Source: Pithys albifrons albifrons (Eukaryota > Chordata > Aves > Passeriformes > Thamnophilidae). From it: 64,000 nt of DNA. Shown here one piece after another: positions 10,931 to 20,365 of the stretch. Below the pieces are notes generated by a model. The model was not told the origin of the DNA. It saw only the letters and a list, made by a program, of their open reading frames with translations, and ran no database searches. The translations under genes and the position numbers were made by a program. The stretch lies in the NCBI RefSeq assembly GCF_047495875.1, contig NC_092463.1, positions 34,723,724-34,787,723 on the forward strand, written 5' to 3'. The first letter of the stretch is position 1. Every line of letters begins with the position of its first letter.

Positions 10931-13669
10931 TAATGGAGTTCTCTTCTTGGTTTATGACTTATAGAGATAGGGTGGTACTGCAATATAACTTTTGCCTTCT
11001 ACAATCATAATGACACAGGGAAGTGTAGTGAGATTTACCTCTGTGTTTGCTCTGATATGAATTACTACTTCTCACTTGATGGTTTGATTGCCACTCAGGC
11101 CCAACACCTGCTACCCTCCTGTGATGGGAAAGGAGAGCTCTGTGAGCCACAGGATTCTGCCTCTAGGTCTGAGCCTTGGGCATCTCTGACTTCAGTGTCA
11201 GAGTTGATAGAGTTACTTAACTCACTGGTTCTTGTTCACGTGAGCTCAGTAATGAAACAGCTGGAATTGTTTCCTTCTAATCCTTTATTTTGTTGCTGGA
11301 TTTCATGTCTCAGCTGTCTTTTAAGAAGCTGTTCCAGCATCGACCCTGTAATCCTCTTCACCTGCTAACACGCTGTGGGAAGCCTTTTATTCCTTCAGTC
11401 TGTTTTGTCTTTGAGTTACTTCTCCCAATTCAGACCTTTCATGGGAAAGATTATTAGGCCCGCATACTCTCAGAGGTGAGAAAGTAGCTCATCTTCCTTA
11501 ACCTGCTAGAAGTCAGCCTAGTATGTCTACTTCAGGACAGGTAAACAGTGGGCACAAAAAAAAAGGAGCAACCTTGATAAAACTCATTAATACGTGTTGG
11601 AGGGGAAAATGGACCTCCTCAGAATACAATTTCATTCTTGTGCTTGCAGTTGTGTTTGTGTTTCTTGTAACTCCATGCCCTTAACAGTAGAATCTGTTCC
11701 CCAGTGCTTCAGTGGAAAGAAAAAAGCCCTTCTGGTTGTTGAGAACATCATGAGGAATTGCACCATCATTACAGGGCCTGGAACAAGTGGTATTAACCAT
11801 TAGGGAAATGATACTGTGATTGTTTCTGCATGATGCAGCGTTGTGGTGGTATATGGAGCAGTTAGATTTCACAACAGCTGTGGTCATGTTAGCCTATACT
11901 GATTTTGGTGCTATATTTCACTAAGTGGGAAGTAGTGACATAACATGCAGCCAAATTTTAACGGCTTTTTAATCAAAATATAAATCTCTCTGTAAAACAG
12001 TGTTACAGAGACTTTATGTGTCTATGGAAGTTTCAAGGTGAATGATATATGCATACCCACTTGATCTAGACTACAGAAAGGTTGTAAACTGTCAGCAGGA
12101 GCATTCAGAGACCTCTATATATCAGTTTAAGAGAATCTCCATTCATCATTTCCTAATTACTGTGATGAGAGAATACAAAGTTTTATTGCTTTATTGTGGT
12201 TTCTTTCTGAAGACGTGATATGATTTACAATCATTAATCAACGATTTGTAATCCAAAAAGCCTTCAGGTATGTTTGCTGGGAATCACTCATCTATATAAT
12301 CAGAAGCACGATAACAGAAGTCATTACAGTCATAGTTGAGTGGTTAGGATTTCCCACCTCTCAGTGGCTAAGTAACTTACCTCAGCTGAGAATGTGTGAC
12401 CAAGTGTGTGTTACACCTTCTAATGCAAAATAGAATGGGTTTGTGTGAATCCTGCTGCACACAGCAGTTTATTCCTGTGTTCCTGTAATTGCAGTAAGCT
12501 TGAGAGCGTACATGGATCAGTCTCCAAGTTTCAGTTGATGGCAAAGAGCTGTAAAGCATTGTAACAAGATTGCAGTTGGTCATTTCCTTTTGTCCTAAAA
12601 ATGTTTAAAAATAAGATTAATTTGTATTTCAGTGTGAGTGAATATAGAACTTTTTCTGTGGTCCTGCAAATCACTGGTTTGAATCAGAAAAATGAGACAT
12701 GGTTTGACTCTAAATTCCTTCTGCAGATCTACATTGCACCCCAGTGTTGGAGGGTTTGCTACAAACTTATCTTTCAAGTTACATTGTAAAAAAATGAGTT
12801 CAAGGGTAGGAAAGAGGTAAACACCTCTTGTCCCTGCGCACAATGACCAGTTAAATTCTGTCTTAACTCATAGTGGATTATCCTTAAATCTGTACAGAGC
12901 TGGAGGAAAAACTATTAAATGAATATTCATCATTCAGTAGCATTCAGTCCCATTTCTTCTGGAGTTTTATAGTACCAGCAATGAATCTTTCTTCTGATGG
13001 AACTGGGAGAGATCAGAAGGATTTTGATATATGGGAAGACATGACTATGGGAGTTATATTTGGCTTGTGGCATTACATGAAGCATGTGGCTCACCTGCAG
13101 AACTTGAACCAGTTAGAAGTGACCCTAAGGGCAGGTGTTATGCCAAAAGGGAAGGCGACGGTGAAGGAACAGAGGGTACTTTTAGAGTCTGTTGCCTATG
13201 TTCTAGTTGCAGTTCCAGCTGGGTTTCCTCTGAATTTACTGCAGGATGTTTGAAAAAGTGGCTCCTTGTTAATCTCAGGCAGCCTCTATGATTGATGATT
13301 CCCCTTAATCATAAAAAGAACACATTGGTGTTTTTGCTTAATTTGTGTCTATTTCCTGCTTTATTATTGTAATAGTGATTTATTGTCTTAAATTATGGAA
13401 GTTTTATAACCTCTTAGCCTTTTTTGGAGGTTGAAGCTGAGCGCTCTGGCATGTGAATGAACTTCTTCCCAGTGACAGTCTAGTCCTAAAATATTGCATT
13501 CAAACCCAAACATAACATGATAATAAAAGACAATATATGGTTGGTACATTATCCCTTAATTTAATTAAAACAGGGAACTCGACTATAAGCAGATTTTGCG
13601 TGCTTCACATGGACAAAAATAATCTAATCTGTATTCTCCTAGTCTTCTTATAATATCAGGTATGCTAAA
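10931..13669. other. Intronic sequence, no feature seen
   Basis: Unique sequence with scattered short open frames (11057-11368, 12595-12843, 12981-13253) lacking motifs. I see no splice-flanked coding block related to RAD51B. Confidence 0.5.
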
Positions 13670-13720
13670 AAAATAAAGGAGCATTCAGAGAAGAGCAACC
13701 CAAGTGGTCATAGTGCAGTA
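13670..13720 (+). mobile_element. Possible short CR1 fragment
   Basis: The segment 'aggagcattcagagaag' plus 'agcaacccaagtggtc' resembles the internal CR1 block that usually reads 'ggagaatccagagaagggcaac'. There is no CR1 terminus nearby. The evidence is weak and based on one motif. Confidence 0.28.
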
Positions 13721-14146
13721 CAGAAAGAAGGGTGAAAAAATGGTAGAAAGAGGAAATGCTTGGTGCTTAACTAAAGGAAGCCTATGTTTATATTAATTTT
13801 TCTTCTCCTAAGATGTCCTGCTGTTGCTTCAGTCTCCCAGGCAAGCCACAGTCTAGAGAAGATTCCTGCATGAGCTGGTGCTTAACTAGTGCCAGGAAGG
13901 GTAGAAAAGACAATGCCTCGAGTATGAATAGCTGCACTGTTAACAACGGAAAATTTGTCAGCAAAAGGCAAAACAGATGCTACTACTGGGTAAGCAGCCA
14001 TGATTCTTTGGGAGTAATTTGAGCCAGTCTGATACCTGGCAGGGAAGTTGTTGTTTCAGGCTGGCACATGGATATGTAAGGCAGTAGTTTGGGCATGTTT
14101 TAGCTGAATATCTGGAAGTTGTTTCTGAGCGTGAAATCTGTTAGAC

Positions 14147-14322
14147 CAGCTGCTCCCAAATGGTTTTTGTTTGTGGCCCGGTTTCTGGTGGTGAACTCAC
14201 CCCAGCTGAGCTTGTGACCCTAAATACTAACATAAACAATCACATCTCTGTCAGGCTTGTGACCCCACTCTGTGCGGCTGTGACCCTGCTGGAGGTTACA
14301 GCCCCTGGTTTGGGAATTGTTG
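14147..14322. mobile_element. hAT/Charlie-like MITE with terminal inverted repeats
   Basis: The left end reads 'cagctgctcccaaatggttt' and the right end 'ggtttgggaattgttg'. These are imperfect inverted repeats of the CAGnGGTTCCCAAA class typical of hAT-Charlie elements. The first internal block ('gtggcccggtttctggtgg') and the tail ('acagcccctggtttggg') also match Charlie-type ends. Flanking 8-mers are 'tgttagac' (14139-14146) and 'gactagac' (14323-14330), matching at the last five positions, as expected for a decayed 8-bp hAT target duplication with a CTAG-like centre. At 176 bp it has no transposase and is non-autonomous. Internal 'gtgaccc' motifs recur. Confidence 0.72.
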
Positions 14323-14537
14323 GACTAGACTGTCAGATAGTCCTGCTGGGGGAGCACCGATATGCCCCATCCAGGCCAGGATCATCACAACAAATGCCTT
14401 CAGATCTCACAGTAATTTGTAGGCTTCTGCTCTCCATTCAAGAGTTCAGCTTATTAGAGCTGACATGTCACTTTGGTACATCAGGAATATCTTGGAGATC
14501 AAAAGGTCATAGTCCTCCCACGCTGCTTTCTTCATAG

Positions 14538-14700
14538 ACTTGCCTCTTCGTCTTACTTCTCCGTCAGCTGGCTGGCAGCGAGCCCCAGCGCCCTCATGGC
14601 GTGGCTGATTCGGCCACAGCTGCTGGATATGTACCAGCTGAAACTTTTGCCCCAAGCCAGCCTTTCCGAAATGGTTCTCCCTGAATACTCCTTGCCATAG
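14538..14700. other. GC-richer patch open in several frames, unidentified
   Basis: This 160-bp patch is clearly GC-richer than its surroundings and is open in one plus-strand frame and in more than one minus-strand frame. I do not recognise either product. It could be an exon remnant, a processed fragment or a conserved non-coding element. There are no convincing splice sites on both sides, and there is no poly(A) tail. Confidence 0.3.
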
Positions 14701-15174
14701 TGAAGGGATTGATGTGTATTTCTCTCTGATGAAAAGATTCAAAGTTATGTTGCAAGTAATTAAAAGCTATATAGGTCAGTACTAGTGGAGGTGGGCTAAG
14801 CCTTCCCCTATATTTTGTAAAACTAATTCTGTTATTCATATACATGTACACATGAGCACAGTCTTACAAATGTCAGATGCTGATGGAAAAATAAACAGAA
14901 AGTGTCCTTGTGTGATTGCTGGTGTAGTCTGCAAAGACTAGGGTCTTTGATAAGGCATGCAAACAGTCTTTTTAACTTAAAATATAAAGTTACAGATGTC
15001 TTAGAGATCTGACTCTTAAGCTTTGTTCTGCTGCAATTTTAAATGGAGTTTATAAACAAAACGGAAAACAGATTTCAATTTTAGTTTTTTGAAAGCATGT
15101 GTTACTATAATGTAAAGTAGCAACATTTTAATAGCTAGCTGATATTTCAAGGCCATTGACTTCAAAATTTACAG
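14701..15174. other. Intronic sequence between MITE and RTE fragment
   Basis: AT-rich unique sequence. It adjoins the 3'-truncated end of the RTE fragment. No (ATG)n tail, poly(A) or target duplication is visible at that junction. Confidence 0.5.
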
Positions 15175-15918
15175 TCATGAAAATTTGACAGTGGCACTGT
15201 TGCATAAATCCAACAATTCCTGGATCTCTTGATTGTTTTCATCAAACCAGTCTTTGTTTTTCTTGGAGGAGAACCCTAAGGACTCTTCAGAGGACTGCAG
15301 GATGCAACTTTTAATATGTTGCCAAAGTGCTTCAGGAGAGGGATCTATGGGATGATCTTCAAGTCTAGTTTGAAGGTTTACCTGGAAGCTGTGTCTCACT
15401 GTAGCTGTTAGAAAATTGTTAACTTGAAGCCTCCTCCTTGGAGTGCCACCTCTCTTAGGTTTGGGCTTAAAGTGGATATTAAGTTTGCAATGCACAGGGC
15501 CGTGGTCTGTTTGACATTCTGCACTTGGCATCACTCGGGTATGACGGACATCACAAACATTTCTCTGTTGCACTAAGACATAGTCAATGAGGTGCCAGTG
15601 CCTGGATCGAGGATGCATCGAGGTTGTCTTCAGGCTGTCTTTCTGTTGGAAGATAGTTTTGGTGACAGTGAGCTGCCGTTCTGCACAAAACTCTAGCAGG
15701 AGGCATCCGTTGTCGTTGCAGTTTCCAACGCCATGCTTGCCCAGGACTCCTTTCCAGGCTTCGGAGTTCTTACCTATTCTGGAGTTGAAGTCACCAAGGA
15801 TTATGATCTTGTCATCTGCAGGAACCTTTTGGGTGATGCAGCGCAGGTCGGTGTAGAATTTGTCTTTTTCCACTGGGTCAGCTTGGAGAGTTGGGACATA
15901 AACGCTAAAAAGGACAAC
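15175..15918 (-). pseudogene. RTE endonuclease domain, C-terminal part
   Basis: An open frame of about 232 codons (start of the visible frame at 15873) running on the minus strand. Motifs in order are the GDFNSRIG motif of apurinic-type endonucleases, which bears the catalytic Asp and Asn; HWHLIDYVLV, with the DYVLV strand; and TDHGPV, the S/TDH motif with the catalytic His. The segment after it, NIHFKPKPKRGG, leads into the linker before the missing reverse transcriptase. The frame runs unbroken from the LTR junction to its stop near 15175. The final residues (CNSATVKFS) may already be outside the RTE homology. It is a fragment, and no function is expected now. Confidence 0.85.
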
Positions 15919-15923
15919 ATGTT

Positions 15924-16257
15924 TGTAACCGAGGGAGACGGGTTTTTGGACCTGAGAGACGACTCCACAGGAGTTAGCAGCAACAGGCCCCTTTATTCAT
16001 ACGCACACACACTTATATACATCTTTAAGACTGTAACCTTCTGCAGGTGATGACACTTCGACACTGATTATTGGCTAACAATGCTGTTTACATTACAAAG
16101 CCCCTCATAATTGGCTGACCATGCACATTTGCTGAGAAAGTCGGCAGCAGCCATTTCTGATTTCATTAATTAGTTCTTAAGGCTACAGCACTAATTTACA
16201 TAGGCAGTTCAGCATATGGCTTGCTTTTTAGGTGAAATACCATATGAAATTCCAACA
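15924..16257 (-). mobile_element. Solo LTR of an endogenous retrovirus, inserted in the RTE
   Basis: On the minus strand this 334-bp segment begins TGTTGGAATTTC and ends CGGTTACA, giving the TG...CA termini of an LTR. A TATATAA box (plus 16013-16019) lies about 20 bp before an AATAAA signal (plus 15992-15997), and two inverted CCAAT-type boxes (ttggct at 16071 and 16111) sit in the U3 part. The short direct repeat ATGTT (15919-15923 and 16259-16263) flanks it, with one extra T at 16258. Removing it restores continuity of the flanking LINE reading frame, which shows insertion after the LINE. No internal retroviral genes are present, so it is a recombinant solo LTR. The ERV class is not resolved. 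Confidence 0.82.
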
Positions 16258-16263
16258 TATGTT

Positions 16264-16600
16264 GCTTGTTGTGTAGTGGGAGGTGTAAGGACATAATGCG
16301 ATCGGAATGACCTGTCGGCAGATTTTCAAGTTTGGAGGCAATGGAGTTTTTAATCATGAAGCCAACTCCTGAAAGGTGTCTTTCGGTTTTGGGTTTGCCT
16401 GATCAGTAGAGTGTGTAGCCAGCACCATGTTCTTTAAGGCTGCCTTCTTCATGAAGACAAAATTCACTGAGAGCAGCAATGTCGATGTTGACCCTGGACA
16501 GTTCGTGGGCAATTAGAGCAGAATGACACTCAGGACGTCCATTATCCCCAGTATCAAGCATGGTTCTGGTGTTCCAATATGTGAGTGTCAATTTGAACAC
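16264..16600 (-). pseudogene. RTE endonuclease domain, N-terminal part with premature stop
   Basis: The minus-strand frame begins near 16600 with FKLTLTYWNTRTMLDTGD, the RTE version of the first endonuclease strand carrying a conserved Asn. It continues to NIDIAALSE, whose Glu is the metal-binding residue. A TGA stop (plus 16403-16405) sits where a Trp is expected, after GYTLY. The frame is then open again through an SDRIMSLHLPL-type block up to the LTR junction. Upstream of the Met the frame remains open (QTKTKRQRHTPASKG), so the true start may be further 5'. Non-functional remnant. Confidence 0.8.
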
Positions 16601-16918
16601 ACCTTTGGAGGCAGGTGTATGCCTTTGTCTCTTTGTTTTTGTTTGACCGCATCAGAAATTGCCCATTGGCTGCAGTTAACCAACCAGGTGGGAGGGTGGA
16701 GAGGAGCTTTGATTAGGCCACCTTTTCTAGGCTCCTCTCTGTGTGGAGCAAGTAGTGCTGTCCTTAGAAAAGGCTGCTTGATCATTCAGGATGCTGCCAA
16801 ACCAGACTGTCATCTCTGGGGTCACTCTCGAGTGACCAATATCCTGAACCACCTGCATGCCACCTGTCTGGAGACCCTACCAGAGGCACATAGCACAGCC
16901 AGCATAGCACAAACCTCA

Positions 16919-17361
16919 TGAGGGTACGGAAGCTTCTCCCCTGCCACAAGGGGAGTAGAATGAGTTATGGAGGTCAGAAGAGGTTGAGACAAACTCAGGC
17001 AGCAGCCGGAACAGAACACTAAGAGCTTAGAACTAAGAGCTTAGAGCTTTGAGCTTAGAGCTAAGAACTTTGAACTAAGAACTTAGAGCTATGAACTTTA
17101 TTTTTAGTTACATCTTCACTTTTTATCTACCCTTGTATACAGCATGTCATCACATAATTGGCTACTCAGTTCAGCTAAGCATAGATGGACACATTGGATT
17201 GGCTACAAGGTCTGTAACATTCTTTATGTGACTCCTTCCTCCTTGAGGGTGCACTCCAAACTGCTTTTCTTTCAAGGATACACCTTGAACTCTTTAAGAT
17301 CAATTTCCTCATCAATTACCTCAGACATTAGAGGATCCATAGACTCACTGTCACCCCTACA
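16919..17361 (-). mobile_element. Possible second LTR-like segment
   Basis: On the minus strand there is a TATA-like 'gataaaaagt' about 20-25 bp before an AATAAA (plus 17097-17102), followed by a U5-like region. Upstream there are two inverted CCAAT-type motifs, one in the context 'cataattggct', the same string found in the confirmed LTR at 15924-16257. The architecture suggests an LTR. I could not fix the termini or a target duplication, and the limits given are approximate. It might instead be the extended 5' region of the RTE element. Confidence 0.3.
17020..17096. repeat. Heptamer tandem array, 11 units of TWWGARC
   Basis: Eleven consecutive 7-bp units fit TWWGARC without exception: taagagc, ttagaac, taagagc, ttagagc, tttgagc, ttagagc, taagaac, tttgaac, taagaac, ttagagc, tatgaac. 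The array ends directly against a TTTATT (AATAAA on the minus strand). The units vary only at positions 2, 3 and 6, so the array is either old or constrained. It may sit in the R/U5 part of an LTR. Confidence 0.9.
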
Positions 17362-20334
17362 GTGGAGAAGTAAAATTGCTTATCATTTAGATAAAACCCT
17401 GCATTGCATAAACTCAGCCCAGAATTCAATCAGTGCAAGTCTTGTTTCAGAGCTCTGTATGAAGTGCTTTGTTTAAGGATGTTGCTGGACTGGTTTTCTG
17501 TCAGGCAGGTGCATAGAAAACATTACACTGAAAATGAGAACAGCGAAGTCAAGTTACAGAGTGTGTAAGCTACTCAAAAACAGTCAGAAAATCTTATGTT
17601 ATAGACTGGTTACTGCACATGCCACTCCCAAATGAAAAAACTTTGAAACTGTGTCTGGAACTTGATCATCCCTTAAACACTAATTCCATGTCAGAAAATG
17701 GAGCATAATGTCTCCTCCATCTGTCCAGGTTGGATTTGGTGCACAAAGGAGCATATTCAATTCATAATAGTTCTTAGGTAATCAGATTAATATCTCCTGA
17801 ACTGAATTTACGCTTTTGATTCTGAGTCTTTCATATGCCATGTTTCACATATCACGTTCTGTTGAAGCTCTGTGGCTTTTCAGTAATTTCCTTGAAATCT
17901 ATATGTGGTATGTCTGCCCACTTTTGAGCTGTTCTTGGGACATGCATCAGTTAAATTTGTTTCTGGCACTCTCTTAATGGCATAGTTCCCCTGGGGTCAA
18001 AAAGTGCTCTAAAAATGAGATAATTTGTTTAATTTAAAAGCAAAAGGTTATGGAACTACAATTTCAGCCTTCAACAGCTATGATCCTGTAGCTTTGAAGG
18101 AATGGGGGAAAAAACTTTATGTCTTATACACAAAATAAATAAATTCTTGTGTTCTTAAAATATCTGATTTCATCCAGTTTTTTACTTCTCTTGCTTATCT
18201 TCTAATTTTCATTCCTCTTTTTGAATGGTAGATTTTCGACAGGTCAGATTTCATCGTTTGTTGGTTTTGCTTAGTGAAACAGAAGGCTGGATTTTGTCAT
18301 CTGGTTCTAAGCAAGAACTGTAAGGGATGCAGGATAGTTCTTAATTAAAATTAATGATAGCCAATCTGAGTACAGAATTCTTTTTTAAGTGGTTGAGGCT
18401 TTTGGCTCTAGGATGTTCTGGGAATGTATGCTGTGTAAAAGTACCTATATTTTTTCAAGTACACTGAAAGTACAGGGACATAAATTACCATGTTTTACCA
18501 GATCCCTCCAGAAAGATTTGTTCTGTGCCTGCATCTGCAGTGGTGTTTTTATTGAGATTTTGAAGCAAGTCCTCAGTGGTATTTGCTTGCTGCATGTTTG
18601 TTCATTACATAGGGTGGCTCTGCTGTGCACCAACTAGAGAACTTTTATAGGAAATTGAGTGGAACCCAGTAGTGCTGAAAGCCATTGCGAAGGCAGAAGA
18701 ATCTAAGCTAATGGCTGGTAATCAAGCCATAGCCAGAGCAGGTTTGTTCTCACCCGATGAAGCAAGTTTGGAACAGAGCAATGATGCACTTACAGGGTAG
18801 CTATAGGGGGATCAACACCAACTCTTTCAGCTGTCTGACACTGTTGTGCCAAATTCTTCACTAATGGGGACTTGCTTCTTAAACATAAATATAAAATGTT
18901 TTCTCTTGTGTTTTTTAATGTGAGGCAATAAAGACCACTTTGAAAGATCAGTAGGAGGGGTTACTAATAAGCTGTAATGCCCATTGCCTGACTTGGGCTT
19001 ACTCAGGTAATGCTTGATTAGAACAGTATGCATTTCATCAGAGTAACCACTTACATCCTTGCTGGTAGGATTTGACAAGCTCATTTGTGCTGAATACTGA
19101 GCTGCCATGTCTTTCATTTACTGCTGTTTGTACTACAAAATATGACATTTTGCCTGCTCTTGGCCTACATCTCAGCTGCAGTAAGCATATGCCCCAAATA
19201 CTAAACTCCTGTCTCTAGTCATCCTCAGCATCTGCTGATAAATGATCTTTCATAAGTCTCACCCAGTTTCTTTTTTCCCTTGCTGTTCCCTCTGTTTTAA
19301 CTTCACAATTACAATGCTGACATTCTAAGATTTGAAACAGTGGCTGTCATGTTTCAGGATTATGTTACCCACTGAAAACTGCCACCCGTTGAAGGACAAG
19401 TGAATGAGAAGCTGGGCCTGCAGGGGTTTTTTAAGCTTTAGAAGTCTGTAAATCTTTTCTTGTTAATGTTCCATAGGAATGAAATTTAGGATAAACTTTA
19501 GGGCCTTCAACCTAATGTAGTGCCTGTCAGTGACCAAATCTGAATCTCAAGAGGAAAACTTCATGGTAGATTCAGGTTCAATGCAAAAAAACTGATGATC
19601 CTTGGGGCCTTTAGTTTGTTCTGGTAACTGTTCATCAGAATTATGCAAACTAGCAAAGACTGGTCACATTTTTTTCCTCCAGGTTAGTGTGAGGTAACTG
19701 AACAGCATGAAATCAACATGTCAAGTCCTTAGTGGCCCTAGAGTTTATTGTCATGGCTTATGGTCAAAATCTGTCCGGTTCTCCTTTGCCTGGGGATGCA
19801 TCTGCTTCTTAGTCACTGCTGTGATGGTCATGTGAGCTAGCATGAAACAGAGCTGTTGTGGTCCAGAGAGCTCCAGCAGCAGATGAGTCACAGAGGCAGA
19901 GAAGTCAGCTAATCTTTCTAGTATTTACCACGCACAGCGTAGATATATCCTGAGGTGGACTTGCCTTCTGTTAAAATGAAACTCCTTTTGTCTGAATAAG
20001 ATCCTATGTGTGAGAGGAGGCTCTATCATCTTAATGCCAGTCTGGCAGTGTAAAGGACTTGGAAAACTGATTTTAATGAGCTGTGGATTTTCCTTACATA
20101 GAGATATCTTGTTTTTCTTACTAGTTCTAACAAGATTTTTTTTGTCCAGCAGTCTGAATAGTAATTGTGAGCAGGTTGAAGTGGCATGTGATAGGGTAGG
20201 GTAACTCCGCCCATGCAATATAGAGCAATTTTGAGTTTATTATAGCTGCAGCCCAGGATTTGGTGATTCTTCTTTTTAAGGTGGTAGAGAGTCATTTGCA
20301 CTTTGGTGTAGTGCAGTTTTGAATTACATGCATT

Positions 20335-20335
<1 letters not shown>
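17362..20335. other. Intronic sequence, no feature seen
   Basis: About 3 kb of unique AT-rich sequence. Short open frames (18389-18637, 18827-19117, 19925-20218) have no motif. I see no repeat family, RNA gene or RAD51B-like exon. Confidence 0.5.

Positions 20336-20364
<29 letters not shown>
20336..20364. repeat. (TAAA)n microsatellite
   Basis: Seven consecutive TAAA units. A simple repeat, likely polymorphic. Confidence 0.95.

Positions 20365-20365
<1 letters not shown>

Larger units (their letters stand above)
15175..16918 (-). mobile_element. RTE-clade LINE fragment (AviRTE-like), nested by a solo LTR
   Basis: The minus strand carries the 5' part of an RTE-type non-LTR retrotransposon: a presumed 5' leader (about 16600-16918, including a 'ggtagggtctcc' block as in other RTE 5' regions) followed by the endonuclease part of the single ORF. 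The peptide has the wording of the RTE/BovB endonuclease family, often annotated as craniofacial development protein 2-like. The reverse-transcriptase domain and 3' tail are missing. The ORF is interrupted by an LTR insertion at 15924-16257 and by one premature stop. Because it occurs with CR1, the bird family AviRTE is the likeliest assignment. A consensus search is needed to confirm it against other RTE lineages. Confidence 0.82.

Noticed and set aside
14900..14950. 'tgtgtgattgct' as the next RAD51B exon (CVIA codons)
   Set aside because: Only four residues match. The flanking codons diverge (GVVCKD instead of ALGNTW) and no acceptor precedes it.
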